A stretch of 64,000 nucleotides of DNA from contig JAUIEZ010000001.1 in assembly GCA_030429665.1 (NCBI GenBank), positions 1-64,000 of the forward strand, in the 5' to 3' direction. A program made the position numbers and the translations under genes. This stretch comes from Gammaproteobacteria bacterium (GTDB lineage Bacteria > Pseudomonadota > Gammaproteobacteria > Arenicellales > CAJQKF01). Under the pieces are notes generated by a model. That model saw only the letters and a program-made list of their open reading frames with translations. It ran no database searches and had not been told where the DNA came from. Shown here one piece after another: positions 17,595-26,446 of this stretch; position 1 is the first letter of the stretch; the number at the start of each line of letters is the position of its first letter.

Positions 17595-18590
17595 ATGAGC
17601 CCGGTCATCGACATGCACACCCACTTCTACCCCGTCGTCGGTCGCGACGAGGCGTGTCGATACGACCCGCACCACGGACCGTGGCTGAGAATCGACGGCG
17701 GCGACCGCGGCATGCTGATGCGCGGCGAGGAGGCCTTCCGACCCGTGTACAGCGCCTGCTGGGACGGCGGGCGGCGCATCGAGGAGATGGACCGGGACGG
17801 CGTCGACGTGCAGGTCCTGAGCGCGACGCCGCTCCTGTTCGGCTACCTTCACGACGCCCGCAAGACGCACGATTGGGCGAAAAGGATCAACGACATGGCG
17901 CTCGAAATCTGCGCCTGCAAGCCGGATCGGCTGAAGGCGCTGGCGCAGGTGCCGTTGCAGGACGTCGAGCTCGCCTGCGGCGAGGCCAGCCGGGCGCGCG
18001 AGGCGGGTCACATCGGCGTGCAGATCGGCAATCACGTCGGCGAGCGCAACCTGGATGACGCGACCATCGTCGAGTTTCTCACCCACTGCGCGAACGAGGA
18101 CATTCCGGTCCTGGTACATCCGTGGGACATGATGGCCCGCGAGCGCATGCCGAAATACATGCTGCAATGGCTGGTGGGCATGCCCGCCGAAACCCAGCTC
18201 GGCATCCTGTCACTGATTCTCTCCGGCGCTTTCGAGCGCATCCCCGACAGCCTGCGCATCTGCTTCGCCCACGGGGGCGGCAACTTCGCCTTCCAGCTGG
18301 GACGCGTGGACAATGCCTGGCACTGCCGCGACATCGTCCGCGAGCACTGCCCGAAGGCGCCGTCCAGCTATGTCGACCGCTTTCACGTCGACTCGGCGGT
18401 CTTCAGCGACGCATCACTGTCACTCCTGGCCGAGATCATGGGCACCGACAGGATCATGCTCGGTTCGGACTACCCTTTCCCGCTGGGCGAACAACGGGTC
18501 GGCGGGCTGGTACGTACCAGCGAGAGGCTGGACGACGAAGCCAAGTGGCGGATTCTCGGCGGCAACGCAAACGCATTCTTCGGACTTTGA
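17595..18590 (+). CDS. nbaD: 2-amino-3-carboxymuconate-6-semialdehyde decarboxylase (ACMSD)
   Basis: A 331-residue amidohydrolase-superfamily decarboxylase. The zinc site is visible as IDMHTHFYP (H8, H10), His in VLVHPWDM, His in [20 protein letters not shown] and Asp in [12 protein letters not shown]. These are diagnostic ACMSD motifs. It removes the carboxylate from the ring-cleavage product, giving 2-aminomuconate semialdehyde for the dehydrogenase. It lies directly after the dioxygenase in one operon. Confidence 0.94.
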   Translation: MSPVIDMHTHFYPVVGRDEACRYDPHHGPWLRIDGGDRGMLMRGEEAFRPVYSACWDGGRRIEEMDRDGVDVQVLSATPLLFGYLHDARKTHDWAKRINDMALEICACKPDRLKALAQVPLQDVELACGEASRAREAGHIGVQIGNHVGERNLDDATIVEFLTHCANEDIPVLVHPWDMMARERMPKYMLQWLVGMPAETQLGILSLILSGAFERIPDSLRICFAHGGGNFAFQLGRVDNAWHCRDIVREHCPKAPSSYVDRFHVDSAVFSDASLSLLAEIMGTDRIMLGSDYPFPLGEQRVGGLVRTSERLDDEAKWRILGGNANAFFGL

Positions 18591-18733
18591 GCCGCGGCCG
18601 CTGACGGCCCTGGACGCCCGCACCGCTGCAAGCACTTTCAGGACAGGTTCGGTATGATCCGGCTCCTGCACGTTTCCCCAAATTCAATCGACAACGCCCG
18701 GATCGATAATACGCCGGTGCGTGAGGAGGCTAT

Positions 18734-19522
18734 ATGGACCTGGACCTGAAAGGTCGGCGTGCGCTGGTATGCGGCAGCAGCCAGGGCATCGGCCGCGCAT
18801 GCGCCCTGGAACTGTCGGCGCTCGGTTGCGGCGTGACGTTGCTGGCGCGCAATCGCGAACGTCTCGAGAGCGTGCTGAAGCAGCTCGACACCGCTCGCGG
18901 CCAGCTTCATCACGTACTGGTCGCCGACTTCGGCGACCCTGCCGCGGTGCGCGACGTGGTCAAAGGGCATGTTACCGACACCGGCCCCATCGAGATCCTC
19001 GTCAACAACAGCGGCGGTCCGCCGCCGGGGCCGGCCCTCGAAGCCGAACCGTCCGAGTACCTGGACGCGCTGAATCGCCACCTCCTGACGTTTCACAACC
19101 TGGCACAGGTTCTCGCGCCCGGCATGAAGGCGCAGGGTTACGGCCGCATACTCAACGTCATTTCCACTTCGGTGAAGCAACCGATACCCAACCTGGGCGT
19201 ATCGAACACCGTGCGTGGCGCGGTGGCGAACTGGGCCAAGACCCTGGCAGGCGAGCTCGGCCCGTTCGGCATCACGGTCAATAACGTGTTGCCGGGCGCC
19301 ACCGAGACGGATCGTCTGAAGACGGTCATGACGGCACGGGCCCGGAAGCAGGGCCTGACATTGGAGCAGGTGTCGGAGAACGACAAGCAAGGCATTGCCC
19401 TGCGGCGCTTCGCCGAGCCGTCCGAATTCGCCGCGGTACTCGCCTTCCTCGCCTCGCCGGCAGCCGGCTACGTGACCGGCATCAACCTGCCGGTGGACGG
19501 CGGACGCACGTTGTCGTTGTAG
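18734..19522 (+). CDS. atypical short-chain dehydrogenase/reductase (BKR-like)
   Basis: A 262-residue SDR-fold protein with the nucleotide-binding CGSSQGIGRA and VNNSGGPPPGP. The catalytic Tyr-x-x-x-Lys is not present: where it should be, the sequence is SNTVRGAVANWAKTL (Ser and Arg), although STS and NVLPG are kept. This matches the known BKR-like subgroup with an imperfect tetrad, so it is subfamily-typical and not damage. GAGGAGG precedes ATG 18734. Its place after ACMSD suggests a role in the same catabolic pathway; the reaction is unknown. Confidence 0.87.
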   Translation: MDLDLKGRRALVCGSSQGIGRACALELSALGCGVTLLARNRERLESVLKQLDTARGQLHHVLVADFGDPAAVRDVVKGHVTDTGPIEILVNNSGGPPPGPALEAEPSEYLDALNRHLLTFHNLAQVLAPGMKAQGYGRILNVISTSVKQPIPNLGVSNTVRGAVANWAKTLAGELGPFGITVNNVLPGATETDRLKTVMTARARKQGLTLEQVSENDKQGIALRRFAEPSEFAAVLAFLASPAAGYVTGINLPVDGGRTLSL

Positions 19523-19571
19523 CGCGCACGATCATTAATTACGGCCATGCAATCGAGGCACGGCCGACACG

Positions 19572-20267
19572 ATGGAGAGTCATTCCTTGCAAGTTTCCGG
19601 CAGACTCGCGGATCGGCGTGCGGTGGTCACGTCGTCCACGAAATTCATGGGGCCGGCGATTTCCGCCTTGTTCACCGAGGCGGGCGCCGACGTATTGGCC
19701 GACGACCGTGACCTCGCGGCGCCGGGCGCCGTCGACGAACTGGCCGCCGAGGCAGGTGCCGTCGACATCCTGGTGGCCAACCTGGCGGGCAAGAACCCGA
19801 AATCTTCCGTTGCCGACACCACGGACAGCGCGTTCAAGGAAATGTTCGATGTCATGGTGTACCCGCTGCATCGATTGGTGCGCGTCTTCTCGAGCGCGAT
19901 GATCGCGCGCGGCGGCGGCAAGATCGTGGTCATCGGCAGCGCCTCGGCGCTTCGCGGCATGCCGAACTGGTGCGCCTACAGCGCCGCGCGCGGCGCGCAA
20001 GTCGCCTACGTGCGGGCGGTCGGCACGGAACTGGCCCCGCGAAACGTGCAGGTCAACGCCATCGCCCAGTCATTCGTCGAGAACCCGGACTACTTCCCGC
20101 CGGCATACCAGGCCACCGAGGAATTCCGCGCCCGTATCGCTTCGGTACCCGCGGGCCGCCTGGCGAGTGGCCGGGAGGCCGCGGCGGCCGCGCTGTACCT
20201 GGCATCGGACGAGAGCGACTTCCTGGTCGGCCAGGTGCTGCCCTTTGCCGGAGGATGGATTACATGA
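19572..20267 (+). CDS. divergent short-chain dehydrogenase-like protein
   Basis: 231 residues with the SDR fold: DILVANLAGKNP in place of NNAG, VVIGSASALRG with the active Ser, YSAARGAQVAYVRAVGTELAP, and a C-terminal YLASDESDFLVGQVLPFAGGW. The Gly-rich cofactor motif is replaced by TSSTKFMGPAI and the catalytic Lys by Arg (YSAAR). It is thus a second SDR in a row with non-standard catalytic or cofactor residues. The stop overlaps the ATG of the hydrolase (ATGA). Confidence 0.8.
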   Translation: MESHSLQVSGRLADRRAVVTSSTKFMGPAISALFTEAGADVLADDRDLAAPGAVDELAAEAGAVDILVANLAGKNPKSSVADTTDSAFKEMFDVMVYPLHRLVRVFSSAMIARGGGKIVVIGSASALRGMPNWCAYSAARGAQVAYVRAVGTELAPRNVQVNAIAQSFVENPDYFPPAYQATEEFRARIASVPAGRLASGREAAAAALYLASDESDFLVGQVLPFAGGWIT

Positions 20268-21160
20268 GCGACCGACAGCGCCTCGATGCGCCGCTGACGC
20301 GGGTGAACGCCGGCGGCGTCGATCTCGCCTGCCTCGACGCCGGAGAAGGCCTGCCGGTAGTCTGCATTCACGGCTGGCCGGAACACAGCTGGTGCTGGCG
20401 CCGGCTCGCCGCACGGCTGGTGGACGATTACCGTGTCGTTGCCCCGGACCTGCGCGGATTCGGCGATTCGCCGGTGACCGCCTCGGGTTTCGACAAGAAG
20501 ACCTTGGCCGCCGACGTCGCGTCGCTGATCGAAACGCTCGACGCCTCGCCCTGCGTACTCGTCGGTCACGACTGGGGGGCGCCGGTCGCTTACCGGCTGG
20601 CGCTGGACTATCCGCAGCACGTCCGGGCGCTGGTGATCATGAACGGGCGCATGCCGCTGATCGCCAGCCATACGTCGCTGATCTACGAGCCGCGACTGTC
20701 CGCCGAACGTTGGTACTTTCACTTCAACCGGTTGCCCGACCTTCCCGAACTCATGATCAGTGGGGCCATGCGATCATTCTTTGACTACATGCTATTGCAT
20801 TGGTCGGCGGGCGAGCGGGTCTTCGATGACGAGGATCTCGACGAGATCGTGCGTGTCAACGCGCGGCCCGACGGCTTGAAGGCGGGACTCGGGCTGTATC
20901 GTACCGCCACGGAGCCGGACGCCGAGGATTGGCGCGAACACGAAGGCGCGCGTATCGAGGTACCCAACCTTGTGCTCTGGGGAACGCGCGACCCGGTGCT
21001 CACCGTCGATTACCTGGACGGTCTCGACACCGTCACCCCGGACCTCGAGGTCCACCGAAACGACCGCGCCGGGCATTTCATCCAGGAGCAGGCGCCGGCC
21101 TGGTGCGCCGAGCGCATGATCGACTTCATCGGGCGTCGGGTGTCGTCACGGCCGACGTGA
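20264..21160 (+). CDS. alpha/beta hydrolase, epoxide-hydrolase-like
   Basis: A 298-residue hydrolase. HGWPEHSWCWRRLA is the oxyanion HGWP motif, GHDWGAPVAYRLA has an Asp nucleophile, and NDRAGHFIQEQAP carries the His; the acid is likely in GTRDPVL. An Asp nucleophile after GH with HGWP indicates epoxide hydrolases or haloacetate dehalogenase-like enzymes, not esterases. ATG 20264 overlaps the SDR stop. The track's longer ORF extends into the SDR gene in another frame. Last gene of the catabolic operon. Confidence 0.87.
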   Translation: MSDRQRLDAPLTRVNAGGVDLACLDAGEGLPVVCIHGWPEHSWCWRRLAARLVDDYRVVAPDLRGFGDSPVTASGFDKKTLAADVASLIETLDASPCVLVGHDWGAPVAYRLALDYPQHVRALVIMNGRMPLIASHTSLIYEPRLSAERWYFHFNRLPDLPELMISGAMRSFFDYMLLHWSAGERVFDDEDLDEIVRVNARPDGLKAGLGLYRTATEPDAEDWREHEGARIEVPNLVLWGTRDPVLTVDYLDGLDTVTPDLEVHRNDRAGHFIQEQAPAWCAERMIDFIGRRVSSRPT

Positions 21161-21172
21161 CGACACCGCGGT

Positions 21173-21565
21173 CTATGAGGCGTCGGTGTCGTTGTCGAGC
21201 AGGCGCCACCGATGTCCGCAACGGCACGTGACGGCGAGTCCCGGTGCCGCGGAATCCACCTCGAACAGGCCGTTGCCGCCGCAACTCGTGCAGACGGCGC
21301 GACTGGCACAGGCCTGGGCGCGCAGCCACCCGTGGCGAAACCGCCGCCAGGAAACGAATGCCAGCAATCCGAGCAGGTAGAGGACCAGCAAGGTAACGAG
21401 CGGCGTCAGTCCCGGCGTGCGCAACCCGACCGCCTCGAGCACGCCCGCGAACACGGCACCGCAGGCGAAGCAAACCGCCAACCACGCGAAGCTCGCGTAA
21501 AGCTGTCGCTCGTACCAGCGGCGAAACACCACGGGGCCGCCTCCCGGGCGGGACGACGTAGTCAT
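21173..21565 (-). CDS. small membrane protein with C-terminal zinc ribbon
   Basis: About 130 residues. Two hydrophobic helices (LYASFAWLAVCFACGAVFAGVL and LVTLLVLYLLGLLAFVSW) are followed by a Cys-rich tail, CTSCGG...VTCRCGHRW, which looks like a zinc ribbon. No family recognised. ATG 21565 (MTTSSRPGGG) was chosen; the track's extra 57 residues are low-complexity. It lies downstream of the usp gene on the same strand with a 190-bp gap. Confidence 0.65.
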   Translation of the reverse strand: MTTSSRPGGGPVVFRRWYERQLYASFAWLAVCFACGAVFAGVLEAVGLRTPGLTPLVTLLVLYLLGLLAFVSWRRFRHGWLRAQACASRAVCTSCGGNGLFEVDSAAPGLAVTCRCGHRWRLLDNDTDAS

Positions 21566-21757
21566 GACAGGACGCAGTATACGCGTCGTCCTGGCGCCGT
21601 TGCAGGTTCGCCCCGACGCGACATTGCGCCACCCGGGGGTCGATGCGCGCGCTGAAAGGCAATTGCCACGAAGTTGCCGACACTTCGACGATGCCCCGAC
21701 CGATGCGCCCGGCGTCGGCCCCGGGCGCATCGACATTAACGCGCGGCGAAGACCGGC

Positions 21758-22195
21758 CTAGACCACCAGGGTCGGGCAGTGGGACAGGCTGGTAACCTTG
21801 TGCGAGACGCTGCCGAGCAGGTATCCCTCGACATCGCCAAGCCCCCGACTGCCGAGAACGATCAGGCCGATGTGCTTGTCCTCGGCAAAACTGACGATCG
21901 TGCGAGCCGGCGGCCCGCTCTTCACGAAGCCTCGCACGCTTGGCGAACCGCACTTCTTGGCCAGGCGCTTGGCCCGGTCCACCACGCCCGTGGCGTATTC
22001 CCGCATGGAGTCGTCAAGGTTTTCCGGCTTCTCGGGCCGCACCATGGACATCGACGCCTCCAGCAGGCTGTAGTGACGATAGACGCAGAGCAGGAAAAGC
22101 TCCGCGTCGCACTTTTTCTGCAACTCCACGGCCATTTCGACCGCGGCCATCGCCCGGTCCGAGCCGTCGACGGGGACCAGTATTCGTTCAAACAT
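21758..22195 (-). CDS. universal stress protein UspA family
   Basis: A 145-residue Usp domain starting MFERILVPVDGSDRAM. The nucleotide-binding G-x2-G-x9-G-S motif is visible in GSRGLGDVEGYLLGSVSHKV, so an ATP-binding type is likely. It follows the TRAP large permease by 33 bp, as TeaD does in the ectoine transporter operon teaABCD, where a Usp modulates uptake. That role is inferred from position. Confidence 0.93.
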   Translation of the reverse strand: MFERILVPVDGSDRAMAAVEMAVELQKKCDAELFLLCVYRHYSLLEASMSMVRPEKPENLDDSMREYATGVVDRAKRLAKKCGSPSVRGFVKSGPPARTIVSFAEDKHIGLIVLGSRGLGDVEGYLLGSVSHKVTSLSHCPTLVV

Positions 22196-22228
22196 GGGTG
22201 ATCTCCTCGTTGTCTGCGGATGCCGTCT

Positions 22229-23512
22229 CTACCTGAACGCCAGGTCGCGGAGGAACAACGCGATCTGCGGGAAGACGATCAGCAGCGCCGCCGCCAGGAG
22301 CAGCATGAATACAAACGGCGGCGTACCCTTGATCACGTCGATATACGGTCGCTTGAACACCGCGATGGCCGTGAAGATATCGCAGCCGAACGGCGGCGTC
22401 GCCGAACCGATTGCCACCTGCAGCGTGATAATGGTGCCGACGAGGACCTTGTCCAACCCCACGGAATCAACCACGGGCGCGAAAATTGGCACCAGCACGA
22501 GGATGACCACGATGGGGTCGACGAACATGCAGCCGATAAAGAACGCGATGGAGATAACCACCAGCACGCCGGTCGGCCCCATGTCGGAGATGCCGACCGC
22601 GCCGAGCATCGCCTGAGGGATCTGCGCAAACGAGATCACCCAGGAAAACGCGGCGCCGGCGCCTACCAGGATGAACACGACCGCGGTAATCAGGCCGGTC
22701 GACTTGGCAATGCTGTAGATATCGGCCAGGCCGAGCTCGCGAAATACGATGAACTCCAGGATCACGGCGTACAACACGCAGGCGGCGGCCGCCTCGGTGG
22801 GACTGAACACGCCGCCATAAATTCCGCCGACGATGATGACGGGGAAGCCGAGCGGCCAGACGGCATCGCGAACCGCGACCAGTCGCTCACCCCAGGTGGC
22901 CTTGGGCTCGATGGGAACGTCCTTGATCTTCGCGTAGATGACGCTGTAGGTCGCGAAAAACACGAGGATCATCAGGCCCGGCCCCACGCCGGCAATGAAC
23001 AACTCGGCGATCGAAGTCTGTGACACCACGCCGTAGATAATCATGCCGATGCTTGGCGGAATCAGGAACGCGATATCGCTGGAGTTGATGATCAGGGCGA
23101 GAACGAATGAATCGTTGTAGCCCGCCTTGAGCATGCGGGGCCGAAGCGGCGAACCGACCGCCACCACCGTAGCCTGGGTGGAGCCGGACACCGCGCCGAA
23201 CAACGTGCAGGCGGTCGCGGTGCTCACGGCGAGACCGCCCCTGACGTGGCCGATGAACTTCATTACCATGTCGATCAACCGACCAGCCGACTGACCGCGG
23301 GTCATGATGTCGGCGGCAAGTATGAACATGGGCACGGCGATCAGCGACGCAGGGCGAATACCCGCCATGAATTGCTGGATCATGAATTGCATTTTGCCGA
23401 AGCCGCCAAAGCTCTCGTAGAAACCGATGAATGCCGCCACGATCAGCGGAATCATCATCGGAAACCCCAGAAGCAGCAAGGCGATCATCGTCACCATCAT
23501 TACGGTTGCCAT
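22229..23512 (-). CDS. dctM: TRAP transporter large permease (DctM)
   Basis: 427 residues, about twelve helices, typical of the DctM/SiaM large subunit. Family stretches include GAVSGSTQATVVAVGS, FLIPPSIGMIIYGVVS, GVFSPTEAAAACVLYAV and GCMFVDPIVVILVLVPIFAP. It carries the Na+-coupled translocation path for the ligand delivered by the binding protein encoded upstream. It starts 19 bp after dctQ. Confidence 0.94.
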   Translation of the reverse strand: MATVMMVTMIALLLLGFPMMIPLIVAAFIGFYESFGGFGKMQFMIQQFMAGIRPASLIAVPMFILAADIMTRGQSAGRLIDMVMKFIGHVRGGLAVSTATACTLFGAVSGSTQATVVAVGSPLRPRMLKAGYNDSFVLALIINSSDIAFLIPPSIGMIIYGVVSQTSIAELFIAGVGPGLMILVFFATYSVIYAKIKDVPIEPKATWGERLVAVRDAVWPLGFPVIIVGGIYGGVFSPTEAAAACVLYAVILEFIVFRELGLADIYSIAKSTGLITAVVFILVGAGAAFSWVISFAQIPQAMLGAVGISDMGPTGVLVVISIAFFIGCMFVDPIVVILVLVPIFAPVVDSVGLDKVLVGTIITLQVAIGSATPPFGCDIFTAIAVFKRPYIDVIKGTPPFVFMLLLAAALLIVFPQIALFLRDLAFR

Positions 23513-23530
23513 TGTCTTGTCCTCCGGGGT

Positions 23531-24103
23531 CTAGACTTCGACTTCTGTTTCTTCGTAGCCTTCCAGAACGTTCGTCGAAAGATAGATATCCTTCTCGATC
23601 AGGTTCTTTACCGCTGTCAGGGCGTACTGGATGCCGGTCACCAGGAAGCCTATGGGAGCCCACAGGTAGATCGTCCACACCGGAATCTGGAGGGACGGCA
23701 GCACGCGACCCTTTGACTGCAGGTCCATGATGTAGACGACGGCGTAGTAGCTGAGCGCAAACATCGCGATGGCGGTCACCACGGCGATGAAGATCATCAA
23801 TGCCTTGCGCAGGTTGAATGGAAGTGCATCGAAGATCGCGGACATTCGAATATGACGTCCGTGGCGCGCCGCATAACCGACGCCGGCAAACGTAATCAGG
23901 ATGATGATGATCCGGTTGACTTCCTCGGTGAAGAAGAAACTGTACTGGAACACGAACCGGCCGATCACGTTGGCGACGGTATTGATCGCCATCAGCAGTA
24001 CGCCTGCGGCCAGCAGGAAGGCTTCGATGTAGCTGATCGCGGTGTCGATGGAACCGAGAAACCCCGGCAGCGTGGATTGGTATCTTTCTTTGTTGTCGTT
24101 CAT
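23531..24103 (-). CDS. dctQ: TRAP transporter small permease (DctQ)
   Basis: 190 residues with four hydrophobic helices and the conserved [34 protein letters not shown] region of small TRAP subunits. It pairs with DctM in the membrane. It is separated from dctP by 136 bp containing a long hairpin, and followed closely by dctM. Confidence 0.93.
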   Translation of the reverse strand: MNDNKERYQSTLPGFLGSIDTAISYIEAFLLAAGVLLMAINTVANVIGRFVFQYSFFFTEEVNRIIIILITFAGVGYAARHGRHIRMSAIFDALPFNLRKALMIFIAVVTAIAMFALSYYAVVYIMDLQSKGRVLPSLQIPVWTIYLWAPIGFLVTGIQYALTAVKNLIEKDIYLSTNVLEGYEETEVEV

Positions 24104-24151
24104 CGTCGGGACCCTCCGGTCACTTGGCGGTTTTCACGACCCCGAATACGA

Positions 24152-24183
24152 CATGGGAGGCGGGTCTGGACCCGCCTCCCATG
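24152..24183 (-). promoter_or_regulatory. intercistronic hairpin between dctP and dctQ
   Basis: CATGGGAGGCGGGTC pairs perfectly with GACCCGCCTCCCATG around a 2-base loop. No T-run follows on the transcribed strand. It lies between the dctP stop and the dctQ start. It probably stabilises dctP mRNA or limits readthrough so that binding protein exceeds permease. Confidence 0.75.
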
Positions 24184-24239
24184 CGACGACATCGATGGAA
24201 CGATGAAGTGTTGTCGAGTCGATCGAAGTCAGACCCGGG

Positions 24240-25256
24240 TCAGGACTTCGCGGCCTCGAGATCCTTCTTCATCTGCTCCAGTATAGCCTTGCCGCCTTCA
24301 CCGGTCATTTCGATGAACTTGTCCTCCACCTGCTTGGCGGCCTCCATGAAACACGACTGTTCCTCTTCGCTCAACCGGGTGATGGTGACGTCGGGTGCAT
24401 CGTTCCGGATCTTGTCCAACTCGCGCTCGTTGGCCATTTTCTGGAACTCGACCGTGTGCTCGAAGGCCACGTCGGCCGCATCCTCGATGAGCTGACGGGT
24501 CTCGTCGTCGAGGCCATCGTAGAAGTCCTTGTTGGCCATCACCGCGGTGGTGAACTGGTTGTGTCCGGTGTAGGTAATGTGGTTGATCACCTCGTACAGG
24601 CCGGTCGAGTACAACCAGAACGCCGGGTTTTCCTGTCCCTGGATGATGTTGGTCTGCAGTGCGCCGTACACCTCGCCCCACGGCAGCGGGGTCGGCGTGG
24701 CGCCGAAGGCCTTGTAGGACTCCACCAGCAGCGGATTGGTCATGACGCGAAACTTGACCTCGTCGAGATCGTCACAACCGGCGAGCGGTTCCTTGGTGGT
24801 CATCGCCATCTCGCCTTCGGGGAACATCTCCAGCAACTCCAGCCCTTGATCGGCGTAAAGCGCCTCGAAGTCCTCGTGGATGGCCTTGCTTTCCTTGAAG
24901 AACCTGGAGAGTTGGTCCTGGTCCTGGGGCAGCAGGTACGGCACGAAAAACACCTGTGCCTCGGGAATCAGCGACCCGGTGAAACCGGGCGACTGGTCGA
25001 CGAATTGAAGAATGCCGGCCTGGGTCTGCTCCATGATATCGGCGGATTCACCCAGCGTGCCGTAGGGAAACAACTGGATGGTGTGATCGGAATTGGCCTC
25101 GATGTGTTCCTTGAATTTCTGCGCGAACACACCCTGCACGTCTTCGAGCGCCTCTTCCATGGCATATTTCCAGGTGGCGGCCTGCGCCGCGCTTCCCACC
25201 AGCAAGGCGGAACCGAACAACGTGGTCAACGCGACTGAAACGAGCGATTTTCTCAT
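24240..25256 (-). CDS. dctP: TRAP transporter solute-binding protein (DctP)
   Basis: A 338-residue periplasmic binding protein. The signal peptide MRKSLVSVALTTLFGSALLVGSAAQA precedes ATWKYAMEEALEDVQG. The conserved DctP features FRVMTNPLLVESYKAFGATPTPLPWGEVYGALQ and IQGQENPAFWLYSTGLYEV are present; the usual ligand-clamping Arg is in FRVM. The substrate cannot be read, but the Usp partner recalls ectoine/organic-acid systems. ATG 25256 follows GGAG; the track's upstream 34 residues lack a signal. Confidence 0.93.
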   Translation of the reverse strand: MRKSLVSVALTTLFGSALLVGSAAQAATWKYAMEEALEDVQGVFAQKFKEHIEANSDHTIQLFPYGTLGESADIMEQTQAGILQFVDQSPGFTGSLIPEAQVFFVPYLLPQDQDQLSRFFKESKAIHEDFEALYADQGLELLEMFPEGEMAMTTKEPLAGCDDLDEVKFRVMTNPLLVESYKAFGATPTPLPWGEVYGALQTNIIQGQENPAFWLYSTGLYEVINHITYTGHNQFTTAVMANKDFYDGLDDETRQLIEDAADVAFEHTVEFQKMANERELDKIRNDAPDVTITRLSEEEQSCFMEAAKQVEDKFIEMTGEGGKAILEQMKKDLEAAKS

Positions 25257-25330
25257 CTCCAAACTCCTCGTGTTTGTTTTTACCGGCACGGGGAAGCAGG
25301 CGAACGTGAATCGGCCGCCTGTGATACCCG

Positions 25331-25349
25331 CTTGACAGTTAAAGTCAAG
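25331..25349 (-). promoter_or_regulatory. inverted repeat CTTGAC-N7-GTCAAG, possible operator of the TRAP operon
   Basis: A perfect 6-bp dyad with a 7-bp AT-rich spacer, 75 bp upstream of the dctP start. On the transcribed strand the first arm also contains TTGAC, so it could overlap a -35 element. The regulator is not encoded next to it. Confidence 0.45.
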
Positions 25350-25412
25350 GTACTCCATGGCACCTGTTTTTAGGCTATCGTGATTGATACACCCGAATCC
25401 ACATCTACGTCC

Positions 25413-25460
25413 AAAAAGAAAAAAAACGTCTTTTTTCCCAATTTTTTAGAAACTTTTTTT
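25413..25460. other. phased A/T tracts, likely intrinsically curved DNA
   Basis: Five tracts of 5-7 A or T (AAAAA, AAAAAAAA, TTTTTT, TTTTTT, TTTTTTT) occur with centres roughly 8-12 bp apart in a GC-rich chromosome. They lie about 160-200 bp upstream of dctP. Such phased tracts bend DNA and attract H-NS/IHF-type proteins. Confidence 0.5.
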
Positions 25461-25692
25461 CTTCCGGATTGGGGCCATTCAGTCGATTCTTGTGTCCCTT
25501 TATACTTGCCCGAATCACCGATGTCGTTGGCCGCCATGCGGCGGGCCATGACACCGAGGTCGGCACGAATCGCCGTCGGTGCGACAATTGGTCGCCAACG
25601 CTCCACGAAATGAATCATTCCGCCGTCGAACGGTCTGACGTCAGTTCAAGCCAAACGCGGCGCGGACCTTCCGCCTCCCGCGTCACCGGGCG

Positions 25693-26322
25693 ATGATCGC
25701 GCCGATACCGGTTCGTTGCGCCTGCGGCAAGCTGAGTGGCACGCTCGGCCATCTGCCGGATCGTCGGATCAACCGCGTAGTGTGTTATTGCGACGACTGC
25801 CAGGCGTTCGCGCGGTGGCTCGGCGACGACGCCGGTATGCTCGACGAGCACGGCGGCAGCGAGATACTGCAGACATCGAGCGCGAACCTGGCGATCGAGT
25901 CGGGCGTCGACCGGCTCGCCTGCGTTCGGCTGACCCCTCGCGGGTTGATGCGATGGTATACATGTTGCTGCCGTACCGCCGTCGGCAACACGCTGGCCAT
26001 GAGCGGCGTTCCCTTCGTCGGCGTATTGCATACCTGCCTGGCGCTGCCGGGCCGGGAACCGGACAGAACCCGGGTCGCGGGGCCGCTGTCGGATAGACTT
26101 CACGGACGCTACGCGCTCGGTGACTGCGACGGGCTGGACGTTCATCCGCACATGCCGATCGGCTACGCGGCCCGCCTCGCCCGCCTGATCGCCGTCGCGC
26201 GCTTGCGCGGCGATCATCGAAGATCGCCGTTTTTCGACGCCGTGACCGGTGCGCCCCGCGTCGGCGCGCATGTCCTGGCCCCGGCACGGCTAAAAGCGTT
26301 GAAGCGCGTCGCCGACCGATGA
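25693..26322 (+). CDS. DUF6151-family protein (Gfa/CENP-V-like zinc protein)
   Basis: A 209-residue protein. CACGKLSG and VVCYCDDCQAFARWLG give the Cys pattern of the glutathione-dependent formaldehyde-activating-like fold. DEHGGSEILQ and LTPRGLMRWYTCCCRTAVGNT are the hallmark of DUF6151. It probably binds zinc; the biochemical role is unknown. No RBS is obvious and an ATG at 25693 was kept. It stands alone before a glycosylase-like gene. Confidence 0.8.
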   Translation: MIAPIPVRCACGKLSGTLGHLPDRRINRVVCYCDDCQAFARWLGDDAGMLDEHGGSEILQTSSANLAIESGVDRLACVRLTPRGLMRWYTCCCRTAVGNTLAMSGVPFVGVLHTCLALPGREPDRTRVAGPLSDRLHGRYALGDCDGLDVHPHMPIGYAARLARLIAVARLRGDHRRSPFFDAVTGAPRVGAHVLAPARLKALKRVADR

Positions 26323-26446
26323 TCGCGAGTCCCGGAATTCCGCGACGATCGCGTCGCCCGGCATCGCTCCCCCCGGAGACGGTTCAGCCTGGCCGGGGCG
26401 TGATGGCCACGCGCGGTGCAGACGATACCGAACGAGGTAATTGCCG

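Larger units (their letters stand above)
25257..25692. other. intergenic regulatory region between divergent dctP and DUF6151 genes
   Basis: 436 bp without a convincing gene. It holds the inverted repeat at 25331-25349, a run of A- and T-tracts at 25413-25460 and presumably the dctP promoter. The small ORF at 25380-25613 is a by-product of the A-tracts (a run of Lys codons) and is not believed. Confidence 0.6.

Noticed and set aside
25380-25613. 77-aa ORF with a Lys run
   Set aside because: Produced by the A/T tracts in a promoter region; no RBS or homology pattern.
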